Source: Eutreptiella sp. 'Long Island Sound 2002' (lineage: Eukaryota; Euglenozoa; Euglenophyceae; Eutreptiales; Eutreptiaceae). From it: a DNA stretch of 64,000 bases. The notes below the pieces were generated by a model that was not told where the DNA came from, ran no database searches, and saw only the letters and a program-made list of their open reading frames with translations. The translations under genes were made by a program, and so were the position numbers. Shown piece by piece: positions 1 through 13,300 of the stretch (position 1 is its first letter; each line of letters begins with the position of its first letter). The stretch is taken from NCBI GenBank assembly GCA_964036045.1, contig CAXIWF010000070.1, forward strand, positions 1 through 64,000. Direction: 5' to 3'.

Positions 1-1991
1 GAGAATTTTCCGAGAATTTTCCGAGAATTTTCCGAGAATTTTCCGAGAATTTTCCGAGAATTTTCCGAGAATTTCCGGAGAATTTTCCGAGAATTTTCAG
101 AGAATTTTCCGAGAATTTTCGGAGAATTTTCCGAGAATTTTCCGAGAATTTCCCGAGAATTTTCCGAGAATTTTCCGAGAATTTTCTGAGAATTTTCCGA
201 GAAATTTCCGAGAATTTTCAGAGAATTTTCCGAGAATTTTCCGAGAATTTTCTGAGAATTTTCTGAGAATTTTCCGAGAATTTTCCGAGAATTTTCCGAG
301 AATTTTCCGAGAATTTTCTGAGAATTTTCCGAGAATTTTCCGAGAATTTTCCGAGAATTTTCCGAGAATTTTCCGAGAATTTTCTGAGAATTTTCTGAGA
401 ATTTTCTGAGAATTTTCCGAGAATTCTCCGTCAATTTTCTGAGAATTTTCCGAGAATTTTCCGAGAATTTTCCGAGAATTTTCCGAGAATTTTCCGAGAA
501 TTTTCCGAGAATTTTCCGAGAATTTCCCGAGAATTTTCCGAGAATTTTCCGAGAATTTTCTGAGAATTTTCCGAGAAATTTCCGAGAATTTTCAGAGAAT
601 TTTCCGAGAATTTTCCGAGAATTTTCTGAGAATTTTCTGAGAATTTTCCGAGAATTTTCCGAGAATTTTCCGAGAATTTTCCGAGAATTTTCTGAGAATT
701 TTCCGAGAATTTTCCGAGAATTTTCCGAGAATTTTCCGAGAATTTTCCGAGAATTTTCTGAGAATTTTCTGAGAATTTTCTGAGAATTTTCCGAGAATTC
801 TCCGTCAATTTTCCGAGAATTTTCCGAGAATTTTCCGAGAATTTTCCCAGAATTTTCCGAGAATTTTCCGAGAATTTTCCGAGAATTTTCCGAGAATTTT
901 CCGAGAATTTTCCGAGAATTTTCCGAGAATTTTCCGAGAATTTTCCGAGAATTTCCCGAGAATTTTCCGAGAATTTTCCGAGAATTTTCTGAGAATTTTC
1001 CGAGAATTTTCCGAGAATTTTCTGAGAATTTTCCGAGAATTTTCCGAGAATTTTCCGAGAATTTTCCGAGAATTTTCCGAGAATTTTCTGGGAATTTTCC
1101 GAGAATTTTCCGAGAATTTTCCGAGAATTTTCCGAGAATTTTCTGAGAATTTTCCGAGAATTTTCCGAGAATTTTCCGAGAATTTTCCGAGAATTTTCCG
1201 AGAATTTTCCGAGAATTTTCCGAGAATTTTCCGAGAATTTTCCGAGAATTTCCGGAGAATTTTCGGAGAATTTTCCGAGAATTTTCCGAGAATTTTCTGA
1301 GAATTTTCCGAGAATTTTCCGAGAATTTTCCGAGAATTTTCCGAGAATTTTCCGAGAATTTTCCGAGAATTTTCCGAGAATTTTCCGAGAATTTCCGGAG
1401 AATTTTCCGAGAATTTTCCGAGAATTTTCCGAGAATTTTCCGAGAATTTTCCGAGAATTTTCCGAGGATTTTCCGAGAATTTTCCGAGAATTTTCCGAGA
1501 ATTTTCCGAGAATTTTCTGAGAATTTTCCGAGATTTTTCCAAGAATTTTCCGAGATTTTCCCGAGAATTTTCCGAGAATTTTCCGAGAATTTTCCGAGAA
1601 TTTTCCGAGAATTTTCCGAGAATTTTCCGAGAATTTTCCGAGAATTTTCCGAGAATTTTCCGTCAATTTTCCGAGACTTTTCCGAGAATTTTCCGAGAAT
1701 TTTCCGTCAATTTTCCGAGAATTTTCCGAGAATTTTCCGAGAATTTTCCGAGAATTTTCCAAGAATTTTCCGAGAATTTTCCGAGAATTTTCTGAGAATT
1801 TTCCGAGAATTTTCCGAGAATTTTCCGAGAATTTTCCGAGAATTTTCCGAGAATTTTCTGAGAATTTTCTGAGAATTTTCCGAGAATTTTCCGAGAATTC
1901 TCCGTCAATTTTCCGAGAATTTTCCGAGAATTTTCCGAGAATTTTCCCAGAATTTTCCGAGAATTTTCCGAGAATTTTCCGAGAATTTTCC

Positions 1992-3258
1992 GAGAATTTC
2001 CGAGAATTTTCCCGAGAATTTTCCGAGAATTTTCCGAGAATTTTCCCGAGAATTTCCGAGAATTTCCGAGAATTTTCCGAGAATTTTCTGAGAATTTTCC
2101 GAGAATTTTCCGAGAATTTTCTGAGAATTTCCGAGAATTTTCCGAGAATTTTCCGAGAATTTTTCGAGAATTTTCCGAGAATTTTCTGGGAATTTTCCGA
2201 GAATTTTCCGAGAATTTTCCGAGAATTTTCCGAGAATTTTCTGAGAATTTTCCGAGAATTTTCCGAGAATTTTCCGAGAATTTTCCGAGAATTTTCCGAG
2301 AATTTTCCGAGAATTTTCCGAGAATTTTCCGAGAATTTTCCGAGAATTTCCGGAGAATTTTCGGAGAATTTTCCGAGAATTTTCCGAGAATTTTCTGAGA
2401 ATTTTCCGAGAATTTTCCGAGAATTTTCCGAGAATTTTCCGAGAATTTTCCGAGAATTTTCCGAGAATTTTCCGAGAATTTTCCGAGAATTTTCCGAGAA
2501 TTTTCCGTCAATTTTCCGAGAATTTTCCGAGAATTTTCCGAGAATTTTCCGTCAATTTTCCGAGAATTTTCCGAGAATTTTCCGAGAATTTTTCGAGAAT
2601 TTTCCAAGAATTTTCCGAGAATTTTCCGAGAATTTCCGAGAATGTTCCGAGAATTTTCCGAGAATTTTCCGAGAATTTTCCGAGAATTTTCCGAGAATTT
2701 TCCGAGAATTTTCTGAGAATTTTCTGAGAATTTTCAGAGAATTTTCCGAGAATTTTCCGAGAATTTTCCGAGAATTTTCAGAGAATTTTCCGAGAATTTT
2801 CTGAGAATTTCTGAGAATTTTCCGAGAATTTTCCGAGAATTTTCCGAGAATTTTCCGAGAATCTTCCGAGAATTTTCCGAGAATTTTCCGAGAATTTTCC
2901 GAGAATTTTCCGAGAATTTTCTGAGAATTTTCTGAGAATTTTCCGAGAATTTTCGAGAATTTTCCGAGAATTTTCCCAGAATTTTCTGAGAATTTCCGAG
3001 AATTTTCCGAGAATTTTCCGAGAATTTTCCGAGAATTTTCCGAGAATTTTCCGAGAATTTTCCGAGAATTTCCCGAGAATTTTCCGAGAATTTTCCGAGA
3101 ATTTTCTGAGAATTTCCGAGAATTTTCCGAGAATTTTCTGAGAATTTTCCGAGAATTTTCCGAGAATTTTCCGTCAATTTTCCGAGAATTTTCCGAGAAT
3201 TTTCCGAGAATTTTCCGAGAATTTTCTGAGAATTTTCCGAGAATTTCCGAGAATTTCC
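1992..3258. repeat. Cluster of 10-bp and 12-bp monomers in L1
   Basis: Thirteen monomers here are not 11 bp. Twelve-mers (extra C) lie at 2002-2013 and 2036-2047. Ten-mers (one T or C missing) lie at 1992-2001, 2048-2057, 2058-2067, 2123-2132, 2628-2637, 2803-2812, 2945-2954, 2988-2997, 3108-3117, 3239-3248 and 3249-3258. The net loss is 9 bp, which matches the register change between the EcoRI monomers at 1895 and 4845. The paired stretch in L2 (about 12.3-13.6 kb) has none of these. All changes are in homopolymer length (TTTT or CC), so either local mutation of one copy or imperfect consensus polishing would explain them. Confidence 0.85.
2946..2965. promoter_or_regulatory. Four-unit heat-shock-element match made by a 10-bp monomer
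   Basis: Loss of one C gives TTTTCGAGAA, which closes the gap between neighbouring monomers to two bases. The result is a contiguous GAA, TTC, GAA, TTC series with 2-bp gaps (GAA at 2947-2949, TTC at 2952-2954, GAA at 2957-2959, TTC at 2962-2964). This fits the known binding consensus of the HSF trimer. In normal monomers the pair is GAA-TT-TTC and the next GAA is 3 bp away. Whether anything binds here is not shown by sequence. Confidence 0.4.
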
Positions 3259-6200
3259 GAGAATTTTCCGAGAATTTTCCGAGAATTTTCCGAGAATTTC
3301 CCGAGAATTTTCCGAGAATTTTCCGAGAATTTTCTGAGAATTTTCTGAGAATTTTCCGAGAATTTTCCGAGAATTTTCCGAGAATTTTCCGAGAATTTTC
3401 AGAGAATTTTCTCTGAATTTTCCGAGAATTTTCTGAGAATTTTCCGAGAATTTTCCGAGAATTTTCCGAGAATTTTCCGAGAATTTTCCGAGAATTTTCT
3501 GAGAATTTTCTGAGAATTTTCCGAGAATTTTCCGAGAATTTTCCGTCAATTTTCCGAGAATTTTCCGAGAATTTTCCGAGAATTTTCCGAGAATTTTCCG
3601 AGAATTTTCCGAGAATTTTCTGGGAATTTTCCGAGAATTTTCCGAGAATTTTCCGAGATTTTCCCGAGAATTTTCCGGGAATTTTCCGAGAATTTTCCGA
3701 GAATTTTCCGAGAATTTTCCGAGAATTTTCCGAGAATTTTCCGAGAATTTTCCGAGAATTTTCCGAGAATTTTCCGTCAATTTTCCGAGAATTTTCCGAG
3801 AATTTTCCGAGAATTTTCCGTCAATTTTCCGAGAATTTTCCGAGAATTTTCCGAGAATTTTCCGAGAATTTTCCAAGAATTTTCCGAGAATTTTCCGAGA
3901 ATTTTCCGAGAATGTTCCGAGAATTTTCCGAGAATTTTGCGAGAATTTTCCGAGAATTTTCCGAGAATTTTCCGAGAATTTTCTGAGAATTTTCTGAGAA
4001 TTTTCAGAGAATTTTCCGAGAATTTTCCGAGAATTTTCCGAGAATTTTCAGAGAATTTTCCGAGAATTTTCTGAGAATTTTCTGAGAATTTTCCGAGAAT
4101 TTTCCGAGAATTTCCCGAGAATTTTCCGAGAATCTTCCGAGAATTTTCAGACAATTTTCTGAGAATTTTCCGAGAATTTTCTGAGAAGTTTCCGAGAATT
4201 TTCCGAGAATTTTCCGAGAATTTTCTGAGAATTTTCCGAGAATTTTCTGAGAATTTTCTGAGAATTTTCCGAGAATTTTCCGAGAATTTTCCGAGAATTT
4301 TCTGAGAATTTTCCGAGAATTTTCCGAGAATTTTCCGAGAATTTTCCGAGAATTTTCCGAGAATTTTCCGAGAATTTTCCGAGAATTTTCCGAGAATTTT
4401 CTGAGAATTTTCTGAGAATTTTCTGAGAATTTTCCGAGAATTTTCCGAGAATTTTCCGAGAATTTTCCGAGAATCTTCCGAGAATTTTCAGACAATTTTC
4501 TGAGAATTTTCCGAGAATTTTCTGAGAAGTTTCCGAGAATTTTCCGAGAATTTTCCGAGAATTTTCCGAGAATTTTCCGAGAATTTTCTGAGAATTTTCT
4601 GAGAATTTTCCGAGAATTTTCCGAGAATTTTCCGAGAATTTTCTGAGAATTTTCCGAGAATTTTCCGAGAATTTTCCGAGAATTTTCCGAGAATTTTCCG
4701 AGAATTTTCCGAGAATTTTCCGAGAATTTTCCGAGAATTTTCTGAGAATTTTCCGAGAATTTTCCGAGAATTTTCCGAGAATTTTCCGAGAATTTTCCGA
4801 GAATTTTCTGAGAATTTTCTGAGAATTTTCCGAGAATTTTCCGAGAATTCTCCGTCAATTTTCCGAGAATTTTCCGAGAATTTTCCGAGAATTTTCCCAG
4901 AATTTTCCGAGAATTTTCCGAGAATTTTCCGAGAATTTTCCGAGAATTTTCCGAGAATTTTCCGAGAATTTTCCGAGAATTTTCCGAGAATTTTCCGAGA
5001 ATTTTCCGAGAATTTTCTGAGAATTTTCCGAGAATTTTCCGAGAATTTTCCGAGAATTTTCCGAGAATTTTCCGAGAATTTTCTGAGAATTTTCTGAGAA
5101 TTTTCCGAGAATTTTCCGAGAATTTTCCGAGAATTTTCCGAGAATTTTCCGAGAATTTTCCGAGAATTTTCCGAGAATTTTCCGAGAATTTTCTGAGAAT
5201 TTTCTGAGAATTTTCCGAGAATTTTCCGAGAATTTTCCGAGAATTTTCCGAGAATTTTCCGAGAATTTTCCGAGAATTTTCCGAGAATTTCCGGAGAATT
5301 TTCGGAGAATTTTCCGAGAATTTTCCGAGAATTTTCTGAGAATTTTCCGAGAATTTTCCGAGAATTTTCCGAGAATTTTCCGAGAATTTTCCGAGAATTT
5401 TCCGAGAATTTTCCGAGAATTTTCCGAGAATTTCCGGAGAATTTTCCGAGAATTTTCCGAGAATTTTCCGAGAATTTTCCGAGAATTTTCCGAGAATTTT
5501 CCGAGGATTTTCCGAGAATTTTCCGAGAATTTTCCGAGAATTTTCCGAGAATTTTCTGAGAATTTTCCGAGATTTTTCCAAGAATTTTCCGAGATTTTCC
5601 CGAGAATTTTCCGAGAATTTTCCGAGAATTTTCCGAGAATTTTCCGAGAATTTTCCGAGAATTTTCCGAGAATTTTCCGAGAATTTTCCGAGAATTTTCC
5701 GTCAATTTTCCGAGAATTTTCCGAGAATTTTCCGAGAATTTTCCGTCAATTTTCCGAGAATTTTCCGAGAATTTTCCGAGAATTTTCCGAGAATTTTCCA
5801 AGAATTTTCCGAGAATTTTCCGAGAATTTTCCGAGAATGTTCCGAGAATTTTCCGAGAATTTTCCGAGAATTTTCCGAGAATTTTCCGAGAATTTTCCGA
5901 GAATTTTCTGAGAATTTTCTGAGAATTTTCAGAGAATTTTCCGAGAATTTTCCGAGAATTTTCCGAGAATTTTCTGAGAATTTTCCGAGAATTTTCTGAG
6001 AATTTTCTGAGAATTTTCCGAGAATTTTCCGAGAATTTTCCGTCAATTTTCCGACAATTTTCCGAGAATTTTCCGAGAATTTTCCCAGAATTTTCCGAGA
6101 ATTTTCCGAGAATTTTCCGAGAATTTTCCGAGAATTTTCCGAGAATTTTCCGAGAATTTTCCGAGAATTTTCCGAGAATTTTCCGAGAATTTCACGAGAA

Positions 6201-7187
6201 TTTTCCGAGAATTTTCCGAGAATTTTCTGAGAATTTTCCGAGAATTTTCCGAGAATTTTCTGAGAATTTTCCGAGAATTTTCCGAGAATTTTCCGTCAAT
6301 TTTCCGAGAATTTTCCGAGAATTTTCCGAGACCTTTCCGAGAATTTTCTGGGAATTTTCCGAGAATTTTCCGAGAATTTTCCGAGAATTTTCCGAGAATT
6401 TTCCGAGAATTTTCCGAGAATTTTCTGAGAATTTTCCGAGAATTTTCCGAGAATTTTCCGAGAATTTTCCGAGAATTTTCCGAGAATTTTCCGAGAATTT
6501 TCCGAGAATTTTCCGAGAATTTCCCGAGAATTTTCCGAGAATTTTCCGAGAATTTTCTGAGAATTTTCCGAGAAATTTCCGAGAATTTTCAGAGAATTTT
6601 CCGAGAATTTTCCGAGAATTTTCTGAGAATTTTCTGAGAATTTTCCGAGAATTTTCCGAGAATTTTCTGAGAATTTTCAGAGAATTTTCCGAGAATTTTC
6701 CGAGAATTTTCCGAGAATTTTCAGAGAATTTTCCGAGAATTTTCTGAGAATTTTCTGAGAATTTTCCGAGAATTTTCCGAGAATTTTCCGAGAATTTTCC
6801 GAGAATCTTCCGAGAATTTTCAGACAATTTTCTGAGAATTTTCCGAGAATTTTCTGAGAAGTTTCCGAGAATTTTCCGAGAATTTTCCGAGAATTTTCCG
6901 AGCATTTTCCGAGAATTTTCTGAGAATTTTCTGAGAATTTTCCGAGAATTTTCCGAGAATTTTCCGAGAATTTTCCGAGAATTTTCTGAGAATTTTCCGA
7001 GAATTTTCCGAGAATTTTCCGAGAATTTTCCGAGAATTTTCCGAGAATTTTCCGAGAATTTTCCGAGAATTTTCCGAGAATTTTCTGAGAATTTTCCGAG
7101 AATTTTCCGAGAATTTTCCGAGAATTTTCCGAGAATTTTCCGAGAATTTTCTGAGAATTTTCTGAGAATTTTCCGAGAATTTTCCGA

Positions 7188-8793
7188 GAATTCTCCGTCA
7201 ATTTTCCGAGAATTTTCCGAGAATTTTCCGAGAATTTTCCCAGAATTTTCCGAGAATTTTCCGAGAATTTTCCGAGAATTTTCCGAGAATTTTCCGAGAA
7301 TTTTCCGAGAATTTTCCGAGAATTTTCCGAGAATTTTCCGAGAATTTCCCGAGAATTTTCCGAGAATTTTCCGAGAATTTTCCGAGAATTTTCCGAGAAT
7401 TTTCTGAGAATTTTCCGAGAATTTTCCGAGAATTTTCCGAGAATTTTCCGAGAATTTTCCGAGAATTTTCCGAGAATTTTCCGAGAATTTTCCGAGAATT
7501 TTCCGAGAATTTCCGGAGAATTTTCGGAGAATTTTCCGAGAATTTTCCGAGAATTTTCTGAGAATTTTCCGAGAATTTTCCGAGAATTTTCCGAGAATTT
7601 TCCGAGAATTTTCCGAGAATTTTCCGAGAATTTTCCGAGAATTTTCCGAGAATTTCCGGAGAATTTTCCGAGAATTTTCCGAGAATTTTCCGAGAATTTT
7701 CCGAGAATTTTCCGAGAATTTTCCGAGGATTTTCCGAGAATTTTCCGAGAATTTTCCGAGAATTTTCCGAGAATTTTCTGAGAATTTTCCGAGATTTTTC
7801 CAAGAATTTTCCGAGATTTTCCCGAGAATTTTCCGAGAATTTTCCGAGAATTTTCCGAGAATTTTCCGAGAATTTTCCGAGAATTTTCTGAGAATTTTCC
7901 GAGAATTTTCCGAGAATTTTCCGAGAATTTTCCGAGAATTTTCCGAGAATTTTCTGAGAATTTTCTGAGAATTTTCCGAGAATTTTCCGAGAATTCTCCG
8001 TCAATTTTCCGAGAATTTTCCGAGAATTTTCCGAGAATTTTCCCAGAATTTTCCGAGAATTTTCCGAGAATTTTCCGAGAATTTTCCGAGAATTTTCCGA
8101 GAATTTTCCGAGAATTTTCCGAGAATTTTCCGAGAATTTTCCGAGAATTTCCCGAGAATTTTCCGAGAATTTTCCGAGAATTTTCCGAGAATTTTCCGAG
8201 AATTTTCTGAGAATTTTCCGAGAATTTTCCGAGAATTTTCCGAGAATTTTCCGAGAATTTTCCGAGAATTTTCCGAGAATTTTCCGAGAATTTTCCGAGA
8301 ATTTTCCGAGAATTTCCGGAGAATTTTCGGAGAATTTTCCGAGAATTTTCCGAGAATTTTCTGAGAATTTTCCGAGAATTTTCCGAGAATTTTCCGAGAA
8401 TTTTCCGAGAATTTTCCGAGAATTTTCCGAGAATTTTCCGAGAATTTTCCGAGAATTTCCGGAGAATTTTCCGAGAATTTTCCGAGAATTTTCCGAGAAT
8501 TTTCCGAGAATTTTCCGAGAATTTTCCGAGGATTTTCCGAGAATTTTCCGAGAATTTTCCGAGAATTTTCCGAGAATTTTCTGAGAATTTTCCAAGATTT
8601 TTCCAAGAATTTTCCGAGATTTTCCCGAGAATTTTCCGAGAATTTTCCGAGAATTTTCCGAGAATTTTCCGAGAATTTTCCGAGAATTTTCCGAGAATTT
8701 TCCGAGAATTTTCCGAGAATTTTCCGTCAATTTTCCGAGAATTTTCCGAGAATTTTCCGAGAATTTTCCGTCAATTTTCCGAGAATTTTCCGA
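7188..8793. repeat. 803-bp tandem duplication (73 monomers) inside L1
   Basis: Two adjacent 803-bp blocks, 7188-7990 and 7991-8793, each start at an EcoRI-type monomer followed by a GTC monomer. They then run through the same order of variants: CCCAG, TTTCCCGAG, CTGAG, a TTTCCGGAG/TTTTCGGAG pair (7510 and 8313), and GAGGATTTT (about 7727 and 8530). L2 has only one block here (from 17528), so the offset between the copies falls from 10,340 to 9,537 bp, a difference of exactly 803. This is a clean whole-monomer gain in L1 or loss in L2. Confidence 0.85.
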
Positions 8794-9739
8794 GAATTTT
8801 CCGAGAATTTTCCGAGAATTTTCCAAGAATTTTCCGAGAATTTTCCGAGAATTTTCCGAGAATGTTCCGAGAATTTTCCGAGAATTTTCCGAGAATTTTC
8901 CGAGAATTTTCCGAGAATTTTCCGAGAATTTTCTGAGAATTTTCTGAGAATTTTCAGAGAATTTTCCGAGAATTTTCCGAGAATTTTCCGAGAATTTTCT
9001 GAGAATTTTCCGAGAATTTTCTGAGAATTTTCTGAGAATTTTCCGAGAATTTTCCGAGAATTTTCCGTCAATTTTCCGAGAATTTTCCGAGAATTTTCCG
9101 AGAATTTTCCCAGAATTTTCCGAGAATTTTCCGAGAATTTTCCGAGAATTTTCCGAGAATTTTCCGAGAATTTTCCGAGAATTTTCCGAGAATTTTCCGA
9201 GAATTTTCCGAGAATTTCCCGAGAATTTTCCGAGAGTTTTCCGAGAATTTTCTGAGAATTTTCCGAGAATTTTCCGAGAATTTTCTGAGAATTTTCCGAG
9301 AATTTTCCGAGAATTTTCCGTCAATTTTCCGAGAATTTTCCGAGAATTTTCCGAGAATTTTCCGAGAATTTTCTGGGAATTTTCCGAGAATTTTCCGAGA
9401 ATTTTCCGAGAATTTTCCGAGAATTTTCCGAGAATTTTCCGAGAATTTTCTGAGAATTTTCCGAGAATTTTCCGAGAATTTTCCGAGAATTTTCCGAGAA
9501 TTTTCCGAGAATTTTCCGAGAATTTTCCGAGAATTTTCCGAGAATTTCCCGAGAATTTTCCGAGAATTTTCCGAGAATTTTCTGAGAATTTTCCGAGAAA
9601 TTTCCGAGAATTTTCAGAGAATTTTCCGAGAATTTTCCGAGAATTTTCTGAAAATTTTCTGAGAATTTTCCGAGAATTTTCCGAGAATTTTCCGAGAATT
9701 TTCCGAGAATTTTCTGAGAATTTTCCGAGAATTTTCCGA

Positions 9740-9960
9740 GAATTTTCCGAGAATTTTCCTCTGAGAATTTTCTGAGAATTTTCCGAGAATTCTCCGTCAA
9801 TTTTCCGAGAATCAGAATTTTCCGAGAATTTTCCCAGAATTTTCCGAGAATTTTCCGAGAATTTTCCGAGAATTTTCCGAGAATTTTCCGAGAATTTCCG
9901 AGAATTTTCCGAGAATTTTCCGAGAATTTTCCGAGAATTTTCCCGAGAATTTTCCGAGAA
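9740..9960. repeat. Irregular junction monomers in L1
   Basis: There is a local break in register. Near 9757 a monomer is extended by 3 bp (TTTTCCTCTGAG). Near 9808 a monomer is cut to GAGAATC and followed by AGAATTTTCC, a net loss of 5 bp against two full units. A 10-mer follows at about 9890 and a 12-mer near 9945. A further 12-mer lies near 10258. The partner region of L2 (about 19.31-19.53 kb) is regular, so these changes postdate the duplication or are assembly errors. They could mark recombination or replication-slippage endpoints. Confidence 0.75.
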
Positions 9961-10319
9961 TTTTCCGAGAATTTTCTGAGAATTTTCCGAGAATTTTCCG
10001 AGAATTTTCTGAGAATTTTCCGAGAATTTTCCGAGAATTTTCCGAGAATTTTCCGAGAATTTTCCGAGAATTTTCTGGGAATTTTCCGAGAATTTTCCGA
10101 GAATTTTCCGAGAATTTTCCGAGAATTTTCTGAGAATTTTCCGAGAATTTTCCGAGAATTTTCCGAGAATTTTCCGAGAATTTTCCGAGAATTTTCCGAG
10201 AATTTTCCGAGAATTTTCCGAGAATTTTCCGAGAATTTTCCGAGAATTTCCGGAGAATTTTCCGGAGAATTTTCCGAGAATTTTCCGAGAATTTTCTGAG
10301 AATTTTCCGAGAATTTTCC

Positions 10320-13300
10320 GAGAATTTTCCGAGAATTTTCCGAGAATTTTCCGAGAATTTTCCGAGAATTTTCCGAGAATTTTCCGAGAATTTCCGGAGA
10401 ATTTTCCGAGAATTTTCAGAGAATTTTCCGAGAATTTTCCGAGAATTTTCCGAGAATTTTCCGAGAATTTCCCGAGAATTTTCCGAGAATTTTCCGAGAA
10501 TTTTCTGAGAATTTTCCGAGAAATTTCCGAGAATTTTCAGAGAATTTTCCGAGAATTTTCCGAGAATTTTCTGAGAATTTTCTGAGAATTTTCCGAGAAT
10601 TTTCCGAGAATTTTCCGAGAATTTTCCGAGAATTTTCTGAGAATTTTCCGAGAATTTTCCGAGAATTTTCCGAGAATTTTCCGAGAATTTTCCGAGAATT
10701 TTCTGAGAATTTTCTGAGAATTTTCTGAGAATTTTCCGAGAATTCTCCGTCAATTTTCTGAGAATTTTCCGAGAATTTTCCGAGAATTTTCCGAGAATTT
10801 TCCGAGAATTTTCCGAGAATTTTCCGAGAATTTTCCGAGAATTTCCCGAGAATTTTCCGAGAATTTTCCGAGAATTTTCTGAGAATTTTCCGAGAAATTT
10901 CCGAGAATTTTCAGAGAATTTTCCGAGAATTTTCCGAGAATTTTCTGAGAATTTTCTGAGAATTTTCCGAGAATTTTCCGAGAATTTTCCGAGAATTTTC
11001 CGAGAATTTTCTGAGAATTTTCCGAGAATTTTCCGAGAATTTTCCGAGAATTTTCCGAGAATTTTCCGAGAATTTTCTGAGAATTTTCTGAGAATTTTCT
11101 GAGATAATTTTCTGAGCTTTTCCGAGAATTCTCCGTCAATTTTCCGAGAATTTTCCGAGAATTTTCCGAGAATTTTCCCAGAATTTTCCGAGAATTTTCC
11201 GAGAATTTTCCGAGAATTTTCCGAGAATTTTCCGAGAATTTTCCGAGAATTTTCCGAGAATTTTCCGAGAATTTTCCGAGAATTTCCCGAGAATTTTCCG
11301 AGAATTTTCCGAGAATTTTCTGAGAATTTTCCGAGAATTTTCCGAGAATTTTCTGAGAATTTTCCGAGAATTTTCCGAGAATTTTCCGAGAATTTTCCGA
11401 GAATTTTCCGAGAATTTTCTGGGAATTTTCCGAGAATTTTCCGAGAATTTTCCGAGAATTTTCCGAGAATTTTCTGAGAATTTTCCGAGAATTTTCCGAG
11501 AATTTTCCGAGAATTTTCCGAGAATTTTCCGAGAATTTTCCGAGAATTTTCCGAGAATTTTCCGAGAATTTTCCGAGAATTTCCGGAGAATTTTCGGAGA
11601 ATTTTCCGAGAATTTTCCGAGAATTTTCTGAGAATTTTCCGAGAATTTTCCGAGAATTTTCCGAGAATTTTCCGAGAATTTTCCGAGAATTTTCCGAGAA
11701 TTTTCCGAGAATTTTCCGAGAATTTCCGGAGAATTTTCCGAGAATTTTCCGAGAATTTTCCGAGAATTTTCCGAGAATTTTCCGAGAATTTTCCGAGGAT
11801 TTTCCGAGAATTTTCCGAGAATTTTCCGAGAATTTTCCGAGAATTTTCTGAGAATTTTCCGAGATTTTTCCAAGAATTTTCCGAGATTTTCCCGAGAATT
11901 TTCCGAGAATTTTCCGAGAATTTTCCGAGAATTTTCCGAGAATTTTCCGAGAATTTTCCGAGAATTTTCCGAGAATTTTCCGAGAATTTTCCGTCAATTT
12001 TCCGAGACTTTTCCGAGAATTTTCCGAGAATTTTCCGTCAATTTTCCGAGAATTTTCCGAGAATTTTCCGAGAATTTTCCGAGAATTTTCCAAGAATTTT
12101 CCGAGAATTTTCCGAGAATTTTCTGAGAATTTTCCGAGAATTTTCCGAGAATTTTCCGAGAATTTTCCGAGAATTTTCCGAGAATTTTCTGAGAATTTTC
12201 TGAGAATTTTCCGAGAATTTTCCGAGAATTCTCCGTCAATTTTCCGAGAATTTTCCGAGAATTTTCCGAGAATTTTCCCAGAATTTTCCGAGAATTTTCC
12301 GAGAATTTTCCGAGAATTTTCCGAGAATTTTCCGAGAATTTTCCGAGAATTTTCCGAGAATTTTCCGAGAATTTTCCGAGAATTTCCCGAGAATTTTCCG
12401 AGAATTTTCCGAGAATTTTCTGAGAATTTTCCGAGAATTTTCCGAGAATTTTCTGAGAATTTTCCGAGAATTTTCCGAGAATTTTCCGAGAATTTTTCGA
12501 GAATTTTCCGAGAATTTTCTGGGAATTTTCCGAGAAGTTTCCGAGAATTTTCCGAGAATTTTCCGAGAATTTTCTGAGAATTTTCCGAGAATTTTCCGAG
12601 AATTTTCCGAGAATTTTCCGAGAATTTTCCGAGAATTTTCCGAGAATTTTCCGAGAATTTTCCGAGAATTTTCCGAGAATTTCCGGAGAATTTTCGGAGA
12701 ATTTTCCGAGAATTTTCCGAGAATTTTCTGAGAATTTTCCGAGAATTTTCCGAGAATTTTCCGAGAATTTTCCGAGAATTTTCCGAGAATTTTCCGAGAA
12801 TTTTCCGAGAATTTTCCGAGAATTTTCCGAGAATTTTCCGTCAATTTTCCGAGAATTTTCCGAGAATTTTCCGAGAATTTTCCGAGAATTTTCCGTCAAT
12901 TTTCCGAGAATTTTCCGAGAATTTTCCGAGAATTTTTCGAGAATTTTCCAAGAATTTTCCGAGAATTTTCCGAGAATTTTCCGAGAATGTTCCGAGAATT
13001 TTCCGAGAATTTTCCGAGAATTTTCCGAGAATTTTCCGAGAATTTTCCGAGAATTTTCTGAGAATTTTCTGAGAATTTTCAGAGAATTTTCCGAGAATTT
13101 TCCGAGAATTTTCCGAGAATTTTCAGAGAATTTTCCGAGAATTTTCTGAGAATTTTCTGAGAATTTTCCGAGAATTTTCCGAGAATTTTCCGAGAATTTT
13201 CCGAGAATCTTCCGAGAATTTTCCGAGAATTTTCCGAGAATTTTCCGAGAATTTTCCGAGAATTTTCTGAGAATTTTCTGAGAATTTTCCGAGAATTTTC

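Larger units (their letters stand above)
1..10319. repeat. Large segment, left copy (L1)
   Basis: This is the left copy of a segment repeated directly downstream. Paired markers fix the alignment: TTTCCGGAG at 72 and 10391; EcoRI monomers at 421/10740, 795/11126, 1895/12226, 4845/15196 and 7188/17528; a CTCTG monomer at 3411/13762; a TTTTGCGAG monomer at 3935/14286; TTCACG at 6191/16542; ACCTTTCC at 6331/16682. The offset moves from 10,319 to 10,331 to 10,351 bp and then drops to 9,537 bp after an extra 803-bp block. The left limit is not seen, because similarity already holds at the window edge. L1 carries many 10-bp and 12-bp monomers that its partner lacks. It contains no gene. Confidence 0.9.
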
